From Eretmocerus hayati (lineage: Eukaryota; Arthropoda; Insecta; Hymenoptera; Aphelinidae), in assembly GCA_029851415.1 (NCBI GenBank), contig CM056743.1, positions 92,788,501 through 92,852,500 of the forward strand: DNA of 64,000 bases, in the 5' to 3' direction. This document shows, in pieces, positions 44,126-52,352 of this stretch (the first letter of the stretch is position 1; each line of letters opens with the position of its first letter). A program made the position numbers and the translations under genes. Under the pieces are notes generated by a model that was not told the origin of the DNA, did not search any database, and was given only the letters and a program-made list of their open reading frames with translations.

Positions 44126-45634
44126 ACGGTGTCCTTGAATCAACTTTGAATGAGTCGAAAGACCACCTCGCCAAATATTTCCTTAAATGGTTGTTCAGGG
44201 CTCAAATAACATCTTCCAACTGTTTTTAAAATCGCGTACGTTAGAATTTTCAAATAAATCGACTTTCATGATTTTTTTTGGAAAAATTGTCGAAAAATGA
44301 CTTTGACGCGCTTTGGTGATGATGAACGCTTAGTTATATGCTTCAAATTTCACAAAAATTTCGTCACAAAGTGCAGATGGTTCATGACACTCTATCCCAA
44401 ACGATTCGCAATGTAATACGTAGAGGAAGGGATAGGCTTCGTGAGCTGTGACTAATGCTTGGGTAGAGAGTCAGATATGGCGAATATAGAGAGGTCCACC
44501 TATCGATATTGGGAAATTTGTCGTCTGCTTACGGCTCTGTCTTCTTCTTACTCACATTGATCCTAATAATATGTACACAATGTCTTGGACTCTCGGCAAG
44601 GTCCTCATCGCGCAACAAAAGCCCTCACTCCGGTTCTGGAGAGCTTGCAGGTTCGTCATACCTGCTCCACATCTCGCATTTGAGTGGAGGGGGTAGCTCT
44701 ATCGTTGTTCTAAGATGCCATGTGCTCGCTTTCATGAAGAGAATCGACTCAAATTTTGGGTATTGTGCACGAAAAAGGAGGTGGGAGTGCAGAAGCTAAA
44801 AAGAGACATGGAAGACTGCTCCAAAAATGTTCAGCGGTTGACGGTCAGAATGATAAAGTACCTTCATTTATATGTCAGACATGGGTAAGTCAGATAGGTC
44901 AATCTATCATTCTGACCGTCAATCGCTGAACATTTTTGGAGCAGTCTTCCACGTCTCTTTTCAGCTTCTGCACTCCCACTTCCTTTTTCATGCACAATAC
45001 CCAAAATTTGAGTCGATTCTCTTCATGAAAGCGAGCACATGGCATCTTAGAACTACGATAGAGCTACCCCCTCCACTCGAATGCGAGATGTGGAGCAGGT
45101 ATGACGAACCTGCAAGCTCTCCAGAACCGGAGTGAGAGCTTTTGTTGCGCGATGAGGAACTTGCCGAGAGTCCAAGACATTGGGTACATATTATTAGGAC
45201 CAATGTGAGTAAGAAGAAGACAGAGCCGTAAGCAGACGACAAATTTCCCAATATAGATAGGTGGACCTTTCTATATTCGCCATATCTGACTCTCTACCCA
45301 AGCATTAGTCACAGCTCACGAAGCCTATCCCTTCCTCTACATATTACATTCCGAATAGTTTGGGATAGAGTGTCATGAACCATCTGCACTTTGTGACGAA
45401 ATTTTTGTGAAATTTGAAGCATATAACTAAACGTTCATCATCACCAAAGCGCGTCAAAGTCGTTTTTTGAGAATTTTTTCAAAAAAAATCATGAAAGTAG
45501 ATTTATTTGAAAATTCTAACGTAGGCGATTTTGAAAACAGTTGGAAGATGTTATTTGAGCCCTGAACAACCATTTAAGAAAATATCTGGTGAGGTGGTCT
45601 TCCGACTCATTTAAAGTTGGTTCAAGAACACCGT
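44126..45634. mobile_element. Equal-armed palindrome, 2 x 729 bp
   Basis: The ends are ACGGTGTCCTTGAATCAACT at 44126 and TTCAAGAACACCGT at 45634. The arms are 44126-44854 and 44906-45634, both 729 bp, with a 51-bp loop and few mismatches. Mirror-image frames at 44509-44799 (plus) and 44988-45251 (minus) are the same arm read twice and need not be coding. It lies 20 bp beyond the transposon ending at 44105. No target duplication was found. It could be an inverted duplication of one element or a foldback MITE. Confidence 0.9.
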
Positions 45635-45809
45635 GAGTGCTAAGTGTGTTTAGAATTACTCTAACATGCACAATATCATGTCTCTACAAGGAACGAGGTG
45701 CGCTCACGTGGCTTGCGCACCAGGGCCTCATCTCAGCTGGCTCGCTTGCAAGCTCTCGAGTTTAGCCACTTTCTCGCGCCAGGGACGTCTTTTTGGGGGT
45801 AATTTAACT

Positions 45810-46084
45810 ACCCAGTACGACATGTCCATTCTCCCCAAAAGATTGCACTGAAATCTTCCAGAAATTTTACACAAACCTTGCAGAAATATTCCAGTGGGAA
45901 GTTGCTGACAGATTGAGGATGGAATTCTTCGAAATATTCCCGAGAGTTTCCGGCAAAATTACCGTGAAACATTGCAACGAAAAATTTTGGGATATTTTTC
46001 GCAATATCCCTGCAAGATCCCCGGATGATCGCACTGTAATATCTCACTAAATCTTCCCATGAAACATCTCCGTGCTGTGTGGGT
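45810..46084. mobile_element. Possible short MITE
   Basis: ACCCAGTACGACATGTCC at 45810 and the complement of CATCTCCGTGCTGTGTGGGT ending at 46084 share an ACCCA...ACG..ATG pattern as imperfect terminal repeats about 275 bp apart. The interior is composed of AAATATTCC- and TTGCA-type degenerate repeats. No target duplication is clear. Confidence 0.35.
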
Positions 46085-46289
46085 TCAAACTAGGAAATAT
46101 GGGCAAATTCCAGGATTTGGGCGATTTCGGCTAGAGGAATGGAAGAATTCCATAATGACGGGACACTTCCGGCATGAAGTTGTCTCAATTGAGTAGTCCT
46201 CAAACAATGATGAAATACTCGGGTAACTCATTTCATAGCTTCGCCGCACATATGCGGTGGAATAACAGTAGTATGAGTACCGGTATAGC

Positions 46290-46560
46290 GAGACATAACA
46301 AATGACGTCATCGCTTATCTTATCTTATCAGTGACGTCACGGTGGTGTGGGGCAGTCTCGCCGAGTGGCTTATCTCTTATCTTATCAGCGCGGTGGTGTG
46401 AGGGAGTCGAGCATCGGGGCTTATCTTATCGCAGACGTCACCAAGGTCAGCGTGTGGCGTAGTATTTCCTTATCTCTATCGGTTAGTGGGTCACGGCGAT
46501 AAGGAGGGGGTAATAACATTGGGAGCGGCTGGCGTAAGGTGTTATCTCATCAGCTGATGG
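46290..46560. promoter_or_regulatory. Cluster of CRE-like and GATA-like sites
   Basis: TGACGTCA occurs at 46302-46309 and 46332-46339, and GACGTCA at 46434-46440. CTTATCTTATC (TTATC is the complement of GATAA) recurs between and after them as part of a ~60-bp module that repeats with GCGGTGGTGTG. In animals these octamers bind CREB/ATF proteins and GATAA binds GATA factors. The cluster lies on the distal side of the last Polinton gene and could be a terminal enhancer or promoter region; this is inference. Confidence 0.45.
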
Positions 46561-46890
46561 TGTTTACGCATTGTTTACAATAAAGGGGGGTGGGGGGTAA
46601 TAAACAAAAAGTGGGACCGAGCAGCTGATGGTCCCGCTGGTGTAGCCGTGTGTATAGCTATATATATCGCCGCGATATATAGATATACACATTACGGTGT
46701 GACCGAGTAGTACTCTGAGTTCACGCAATGTTTAGATTGTTGATAATCAGTGGTCAAGGTCAGGTGGTGGGGGTGGTAAACAAAATATGGGACCGAACAG
46801 CTGATGGGCGAGGTCCCGCTGGTGTAGCCGCGAGTATAGCTATATATATTTATCCGTCGTGGCCAGGTGGTGGGGGATAATAAACGAAAG
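46555..46890. repeat. Degenerate tandem repeats near the presumed Polinton left end
   Basis: Three diverged copies share GGTGGGGG-TAATAAAC (about 46590, 46765 and 46870). Two share GGGACCGARCAGCTGATGG and GGTCCCGCTGGTGTAGCCG followed by TATAGCTATATATAT (about 46614-46670 and 46790-46850). They may be part of a Polinton terminal repeat, which could not be tested because the other end is not visible. Confidence 0.6.
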
Positions 46891-46899
46891 TGTTGCACA

Positions 46900-47700
46900 T
46901 GGGCCTGATGGAACGCAGCGCCATCTGGGTTATCAACGGTCGGTAAGTGGGAATGCGTTTTATCGATGTGTGGTAATATATGATGATGGGTAATGATTGT
47001 TATCGGCCGGTAACGGGTTGCCTTCCTTACCTACGCGTTATATTTTCCAGGGGAACGGTATTATCGACATTCTTGGGGGAAATTATTCAAATTATGGATG
47101 AGGACATCGTTTCCGCACCACCCAACGAGGTAGATGTCTCGGCGCGTTTTTGTTTACGTGGTATCCCCTGATGCGGGCCTAATCCACGATCGGTTACTGT
47201 TTTTCTAGAACCGGAGAAGTAAAAATGAATTCATATCTTAGGATTTCTCGTACCTTCCTTTCCTTTTGTCATCTTTTGGGAGCAGACGAGTCTTATCGCT
47301 CACGCTATCCGGGAACTTGCCCCAGGTTGATGGTTCTTTCTTCTCTCCTGGTCTCTGCCTTCCGCTCCTGTCGTCTTCCAAGCGGACGTATTTACTATTG
47401 TCTTGACCCATGTTGAGAAAGTGCGTTGCACCAAAAGAACCTAATGTGTACGTCCGCTCTATGAGGCGGTGAAGAATGGACTGAATCACGATGTCAATCG
47501 TCTTTGATTTTATGTTTTTCGAGAATATTAAGAAAGTTTGATATATATATGAAAGCGTATTGAAGTAATTTGTCTTCTGGGGGAAGTTATTTGATGGGAG
47601 GGGGTAACTTGGAAAAAAGATAGGCATAAGAGTACAGATCATCTCATTTTTTATTCCCATATTCCACTATGTACAAGGGAGTCGAGATATTTATTCAGTA
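46900..47700. other. Gene-poor Polinton terminal region
   Basis: No frame with a recognisable domain was found. Short frames at 46980-47171 and 47238-47660 look non-coding. A TATATATAT tract lies near 47542. Confidence 0.4.
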
Positions 47701-47705
47701 TCGCT

Positions 47706-48758
47706 TTACAATTGAGCATTCGCATCCATGTAATCAAATATGTCTTTTGCAAGATTCGCCATACCGAATGCACGCAGTTCCAAGAACAATATATTCAAAT
47801 TATCATTACCAAATGAATAGTCGAGTCTTGATATAACATCACTTTTGATAAGTTCACTGTTCATCGTAAAGAAATGACGGAATGAAACCACATCTTTCAA
47901 TATATTGAATCTCATCTCGCTGGATTCTTGCTGCATCAATTCACGTACAAAATTGTTCACGTATTCAATTGCACGATTCACAAAAGCACACACTTCTTCA
48001 CTTTTCTTCAATTTTGTAGCTATGCACTCACGCAGACGTCGTAGGCCTTCGAATGTAGCCTGCTGCATGACGAATGTTGGCGTAGCGTCGAATTTTCTCT
48101 TCTTCTTGCACGGCTCCTTCTCTCCATCTTGCGCCTCTTCCTCGATGGTTGACTGTCGCACCACAGGGAGTTGTGGCCGTTCGTCGATGAATATTGCCCT
48201 CGATCCGCACGAGGTGGTGAAGACGATGTCGTGGGATGGCAGGAAGAGTTTTGATCCGGTTCCAGGATTTTGCGCCAAAGAGTAGGAATTTTCGAGATAT
48301 CCGGTAATTGCTTCCATCTTCTCAAGGAAAAGCTCCCAGTTTGCCGCATCAAACGTGACGTGCTTGAGGGGTGTCTCATGGCTGCCGAGCTTGACGACGG
48401 GGCGGTATATTCCTCCCGAATATTCTAATCCGACAAAGGCTCTCTTGGAGTCAGACTTGTTCAATGCGTAAGTGGTCGAGAATAGTATGTTGGGTAAATC
48501 ACGAGCCAATTTCACCGCTCTGGATCCGTGACGTGACACAGGTGCACCAGGTGGAGCCATATTCTCCTTGGCAGCTTGAGCGTCGTTGTTAGACTCGAAC
48601 GGTTGAGATTCAGGAATGTTAAAATCAACCACCTGAGAATCGGGGATGTTGTCGCCTAGCTGGTAAGCAGCAACGTCGTCGAAAGCAGCGGCAGCGGTGG
48701 CGAGGGCCTCGTCCTCGATGTCAGCTGAAGCGGCGGCGAGGGTTATGAGATCGGCCAT
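47706..48758 (-). CDS. Polinton-associated protein of unknown function, 350 aa
   Basis: Intact frame starting MADLITLAAASADIEDEALA. The N-terminal 80 residues are acidic and Ala/Pro/Gln-rich. A middle segment, FVGLEYSGGIYRPVVKLGSH followed by HVTFDAANWELFLEKM, has the strand-rich then helix look of PC4-like single-stranded-DNA-binding domains; that is a weak resemblance only. A basic KEPCKKKRKFD follows and could be a nuclear signal; the C-terminal third is helical. It is the last gene of the element and has its own TATA-type promoter element 73 nt upstream, shared with the 256-aa gene. The role is unknown; a DNA-binding or regulatory role is inference. Confidence 0.75.
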   Translation of the reverse strand: MADLITLAAASADIEDEALATAAAAFDDVAAYQLGDNIPDSQVVDFNIPESQPFESNNDAQAAKENMAPPGAPVSRHGSRAVKLARDLPNILFSTTYALNKSDSKRAFVGLEYSGGIYRPVVKLGSHETPLKHVTFDAANWELFLEKMEAITGYLENSYSLAQNPGTGSKLFLPSHDIVFTTSCGSRAIFIDERPQLPVVRQSTIEEEAQDGEKEPCKKKRKFDATPTFVMQQATFEGLRRLRECIATKLKKSEEVCAFVNRAIEYVNNFVRELMQQESSEMRFNILKDVVSFRHFFTMNSELIKSDVISRLDYSFGNDNLNILFLELRAFGMANLAKDIFDYMDANAQL

Positions 48759-48828
48759 CTTGAATATGGAGTAATCAGCAATCGGACTAGGCTCGCGGAC
48801 TCGATTATGCCGTCAGCGTGCGCGCGAG

Positions 48829-48853
48829 CCCCTTATACCCTCATCCCTCCTCT
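48829..48853 (-). promoter_or_regulatory. TATA-type promoter element upstream of the 350-aa gene
   Basis: The minus strand reads GGAGGGATGAGGGTATAAGG, with TATAAG ending 73 nt before the ATG at 48758. The same element, differing at very few positions, lies at 50939-50962 at the same distance from another start. Conservation of sequence and spacing points to a shared Polinton promoter. Confidence 0.65.
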
Positions 48854-48859
48854 TGCAAC

Positions 48860-49590
48860 ATGTCGTGGTGGAGGAAGAATGTTGTAGAGAGAAGGGGAAA
48901 CGAGTCACGGCGCGTCAACGGTTCTCTCGATGACTCATCGCTCGAGCATCTCGAGAGTGACCGTTAGTGCAACATGAGCAGATGAGTGATAAGACGCATG
49001 TGAACCGAGTCTTGCATCGGAATTAAGTAACGGATGGAGATATCGATATCATATAAACATCGTATAGTTCTGCGTGAGCGGTTGACACGTGCAGGAATTC
49101 CGAGACGTTACGCTATATGGATAAGCGATAAGACGTATGTAACCCGATGCTTGCAGAGGAATTTAGTGACCGTTGAAGATATTATATAAACATATTTTTA
49201 GACGTTAAGATTCATAATCATCTTATCTCGACTACTTACCAACCGTTTGTATGCTCAGCAACGACGGAGGTTGAGCTTGGGGTCTCAAATTACCCTTGGT
49301 ATCGGGATACTATTTGCATCGTGGTATTTTTCAGCCATTATTTCCGGCTTGCTTGATAATTGAGCTATTTATCATTCGATAAGATATGATTTACTCCAAA
49401 CATCTTCGTTACAGAGAAACCGTTGCAAACTTTTTTGAGTGAGAGATGATTGTTATAATGCTTGAATGGTTTGACTAACTCTCTTCATATGTTTTCGAGG
49501 GTGTGGGTGAATAACAAGAGATAATTTGTATATTTGTCAAATTTATCCAATATAATAAGGATTCATACATATATTACATATCGGAGATGT
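48860..49590. other. Long intergenic region of the Polinton
   Basis: About 730 bp without a domain-bearing frame, in an element that is otherwise tightly packed. It contains two related stretches with GATAAGACGTATGT- and ATATAAACAT-type sequence (about 48990-49060 and 49120-49200), so it is partly a diverged duplication. It could hold promoters or an origin. Confidence 0.5.
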
Positions 49591-49591
49591 G

Positions 49592-50134
49592 TTAATTGAG
49601 TCTCGACCGACAGGATTGTACACACGAGCCCGAGCCCACCGAGCTTTCTCGAGGAAATTTATAAACTCTATTCTTCATCACGCGTGCGCGTAATTTCTTC
49701 ATCACATCGCACCTGGAACGCGCAACGATCTCATCGTTTGAGCGGGTGTTGTAAGGAAAGATACGCTGGAACGCGCGTAGAGTACCACCGCTGCACATAG
49801 AATACAGAAACATAATACAATATTCACCACAAACTTGCGAGTCATAACTCTGCATCGATTTCTTGTTCCATTCGTAGCGGTTGCAGTTTCTCTTGAGACG
49901 GTCGAGATGATGTGGTGAAGAGGGTGGTTGACCGTAGCTGTCGAAATATTTGCCATGTCCCCTCCTGTCAATGTAGATCCCAATCCAATGAGGACCCGGT
50001 TTGTTCGCCGTATCCAGATTCGAGATGATGGCGGCAGGCAAACTCAAGGTCTTTGGCACGTGATCGGCTGCGTAGACACCAATTGAGTTTGCCTCCAGGC
50101 CTCTAATCGCTTGCATTACCTGGCGTGTGTTCAT
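49592..50134 (-). CDS. Polinton maturation protease (adenovirus-type C5 fold)
   Basis: Cysteine peptidase related to adenovirus protease, expected to process capsid or core proteins during virion maturation. Counting from the upstream ATG at 50164, the His is residue 59 (GPHWIGIY), the Asp residue 75 (YFDSYGQ), the Gln residue 110 and the Cys residue 112 (SQVCGEYC). I prefer the ATG at 50134 (MNTRQVMQAIRGL), which matches usual family starts and reduces the overlap with the 256-aa gene to about 32 nt. All catalytic residues are present and the frame is intact. The C-terminal 40 residues are basic. Confidence 0.93.
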   Translation of the reverse strand: MNTRQVMQAIRGLEANSIGVYAADHVPKTLSLPAAIISNLDTANKPGPHWIGIYIDRRGHGKYFDSYGQPPSSPHHLDRLKRNCNRYEWNKKSMQSYDSQVCGEYCIMFLYSMCSGGTLRAFQRIFPYNTRSNDEIVARSRCDVMKKLRARVMKNRVYKFPRESSVGSGSCVQSCRSRLN

Positions 50135-50873
50135 CGCTGGTTGTGGACGTGGATGGAGATTCACTCGTCGGACCGTCGATTATGTCGTTGACACCCTCCT
50201 CACCGAGGGGAAATTGAGGGCGGTCGTGCGGGCTACGTTTGATGTAGTCCACTGTATCACGGCCTGCGAGAGTTGCAGTTTTTCTTGAGAGTATTTCGTG
50301 GTACATTAGGGCAAATCGAACGTCTTCTTCCTGAATGTCGGGTCGGTCTCGAATCTCAATCGGTAGAATTGAGCGAAGCCACTTTCTGATCTGTTCAGCG
50401 TTGTGCAGAGCGCATCTGTTTTCCGCTTGATTGAATTCGTCTTTGACTGTCCTGAAAGCGTGATAAGTACACGTCGCGTTCCCGATGAATACCTTGTTGA
50501 GCTGTCTGAAATTCGGTCCTCTGTGCTGCTCGAGGTTGATAATTTTTCTGCCCATAATTGACTCGAGGTACTGAGCTTTTGTACGGCCAATGACGTATAC
50601 ATTACCCGAATTTCTCGCAATTTCGATTAACCGAGCACGCAGCTTGTCAATTGATATATCTCCATCCACCCATTCCAGTCCGTGAACTCGGCTCGTGCAG
50701 TAGTTGTTGGTAATCTTCATATCCTCGGTGAGGAGATCGAAAGCGTGCGGTGGTTTCACTATCCAATGTTGAACGATGCGGTTCGGCAGCGACACCACGG
50801 CGACTTCTTTGGGGACGAACTGCCTGGTCACATCTCGAAAACCCTGAATATCGATGGCAAAATCCATGACCAT
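50103..50873 (-). CDS. Polinton-associated protein of unknown function, 256 aa
   Basis: Starts MVMDFAIDIQGFRDVTRQFV, then VPKEVAVVSLPNRIVQHWIV, HGLEWVDGDIS and VYVIGRTKAQYLESIM. I associate this pattern with an uncharacterised protein group common in insect genomes near Polinton genes. A leading hydrophobic strand with Asp (FAIDIQGF) and a VYV-IGRTKA strand are reminiscent of RNase H-like or exonuclease folds, but the canonical acidic set is not complete. The last 35 residues are Ser/Thr-rich. It has a conserved promoter element 73 nt upstream and overlaps the protease gene, so the two are probably co-transcribed. Confidence 0.75.
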   Translation of the reverse strand: MVMDFAIDIQGFRDVTRQFVPKEVAVVSLPNRIVQHWIVKPPHAFDLLTEDMKITNNYCTSRVHGLEWVDGDISIDKLRARLIEIARNSGNVYVIGRTKAQYLESIMGRKIINLEQHRGPNFRQLNKVFIGNATCTYHAFRTVKDEFNQAENRCALHNAEQIRKWLRSILPIEIRDRPDIQEEDVRFALMYHEILSRKTATLAGRDTVDYIKRSPHDRPQFPLGEEGVNDIIDGPTSESPSTSTTSDEHTPGNASD

Positions 50874-50938
50874 GGTTACTAGCTTGGTGCGTCGATATTG
50901 TAACTGAGCGAACTGATGCTCTCGGCCGGCCAGCAGCC

Positions 50939-50962
50939 ACCCTTATACACTCATCCCCTCCA
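50939..50962 (-). promoter_or_regulatory. TATA-type promoter element upstream of the 256-aa gene
   Basis: The minus strand reads GGAGGGGATGAGTGTATAAG followed by GG. The core GATGAGkGTATAAGGG is the same as that at 48829-48853, and TATAAG ends about 73 nt before the ATG at 50873. It lies between this gene and the end of the major capsid gene. Confidence 0.65.
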
Positions 50963-50979
50963 TCATCCTCCCTCTCACT

Positions 50980-52314
50980 TCATGCGCCAAAGTCCGTTAT
51001 GATTTGTCTGCTCGCGTCAATTTCGAGGGCGTTGTCGTACTCGGCGTAAACTATACAGTTGATGGTCTGCGCGAGCGCCTCGTCGAATCGGACTTCTATG
51101 CGCACGCTACCCGAGCGAAGGAGATTCCAATGTGTTGCCGAGTGGGCGGATAGATCGGGAGTCAGATCAAACGCTGTGATAAAGTTTCCTCTTCTGTAGT
51201 TGAGTCGATCGATGCCTATGCCCTCGTTTGCAAAGTGAATTCCCGTGCCCGAAAAGAGCGTTTGGAAAGTATCGATGTAGAGTTGATTATTTCCGGTGAA
51301 CTTTGGCTGCAGTGGTCTGCATGGAACCTGAACACCGTCGACGTATAGAGATAAGTAATTGATTCCAAAATGTTGGAAATTGAATGGGTTCATTCGTCGG
51401 TTTCCGTTGAATGCTCTGTTGTCCACGAATCCAATGATGATCCGCTTAGGTAGTTGCCCGAGAATCACGTTGTCCAATGTATCTCCGAGGATGCCCGTGT
51501 GCATTGTGAAGGATTTTACCTCGACCCTGCTGATTGGATATTTGGCCGTTGATTTGGATAGCGCGTTCGCGTGTCCCACTAATACTCCGGGGCTTATTTT
51601 AACTCGACGAAGCACGAGAGATACCTCTTTGATTTGAACGCTGAAGCGCCCGTCGTCGGAGGCGTCCATGAGACAGAAAGCGTCTTTGCTTCGTACCAGA
51701 CGTACTCTCATCTCCACACCGTTGATGAGCATACGGTCTTGGTAGAACAAATCGCAATGTAAATGGCCAATCATGTCAACAACTTTACCACCCAACGTGA
51801 AATACTGACAATAGGCTAGTCCGTTGTTTGCTGCTTCTCCCTCGGCGTTTGCAGCAGCATCGAATTTGTTGCTCGTGTCCTCTCGCCATAAGCACGATGT
51901 CAAGTGGGATTCCTTAGCTGCAGGACTATAGTTTAGAAGAGATTCCAAGTAGGCGCGGTATGGGTAGGCGTTGTTGGGTGGTGAGACAGCTTTTTGATTG
52001 AGAAATACATCAACTTGATGGAAAAGCGAGTGTAAAAAGTTGTTGATGGGCACTGCCTTTCGATTCTCGGCTTCCGCGGCTACGGGAATGATTTCTGCTT
52101 GCACATGAAGCATAGTGTGAGCGAGATCCAGGTAATGCTCGCTAGCGGAAGGGACGACAAATTCGATTGAGGCGTCACCCTCGTCTGTCAGCGAAGAAAC
52201 AGGCTTGTAATACAGAAAACTGCTGCTTTCGATCGAAGTTTGCGTCGAGGGCAGGGAAAAAATGTCCAGCTCGCTCGACATGCACTCATTCGAATGGGTA
52301 TGTAAGAACGCCAT
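50980..52314 (-). CDS. Polinton major capsid protein (double jelly-roll)
   Basis: The hexon-type capsid subunit of the predicted virion. Diagnostic N-terminus SELDIFSLPSTQTSIESSSF, followed by SSLTDEGDASIEFVVPSAS and YLDLAHTMLHVQAEI; C-terminal part FDLTPDLSAHSATHWNLLRS. The ATG at 52314 (MAFLHTHSNECMSSELD) is preferred to the upstream TTG because family members start with a similar short leader. Length is about 444 residues, normal for the family, and the frame is intact. The 2.06-kb palindrome begins only 39 nt upstream of this ATG, so its native promoter has probably been displaced. Confidence 0.93.
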   Translation of the reverse strand: MAFLHTHSNECMSSELDIFSLPSTQTSIESSSFLYYKPVSSLTDEGDASIEFVVPSASEHYLDLAHTMLHVQAEIIPVAAEAENRKAVPINNFLHSLFHQVDVFLNQKAVSPPNNAYPYRAYLESLLNYSPAAKESHLTSCLWREDTSNKFDAAANAEGEAANNGLAYCQYFTLGGKVVDMIGHLHCDLFYQDRMLINGVEMRVRLVRSKDAFCLMDASDDGRFSVQIKEVSLVLRRVKISPGVLVGHANALSKSTAKYPISRVEVKSFTMHTGILGDTLDNVILGQLPKRIIIGFVDNRAFNGNRRMNPFNFQHFGINYLSLYVDGVQVPCRPLQPKFTGNNQLYIDTFQTLFSGTGIHFANEGIGIDRLNYRRGNFITAFDLTPDLSAHSATHWNLLRSGSVRIEVRFDEALAQTINCIVYAEYDNALEIDASRQIITDFGA

Positions 52315-52352
52315 GACCACTCTAGATACCGTGCGGGCCAAAGATATCCGAC

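Noticed and set aside
44509..45251. Mirror-image frames with a hydrophobic start that could be read as small secreted proteins
   Set aside because: They coincide with the two palindrome arms, and duplication explains their similarity. A signal-peptide-like N-terminus alone is not enough.
46200..47600. Polinton terminal inverted repeat
   Set aside because: Repeats exist here, but no matching inverted copy is visible before 64000, so a terminal repeat cannot be claimed.
47238..47660. 140-codon minus frame as the last Polinton gene
   Set aside because: It has low-complexity hydrophobic composition, no family resemblance, and no conserved promoter element upstream.
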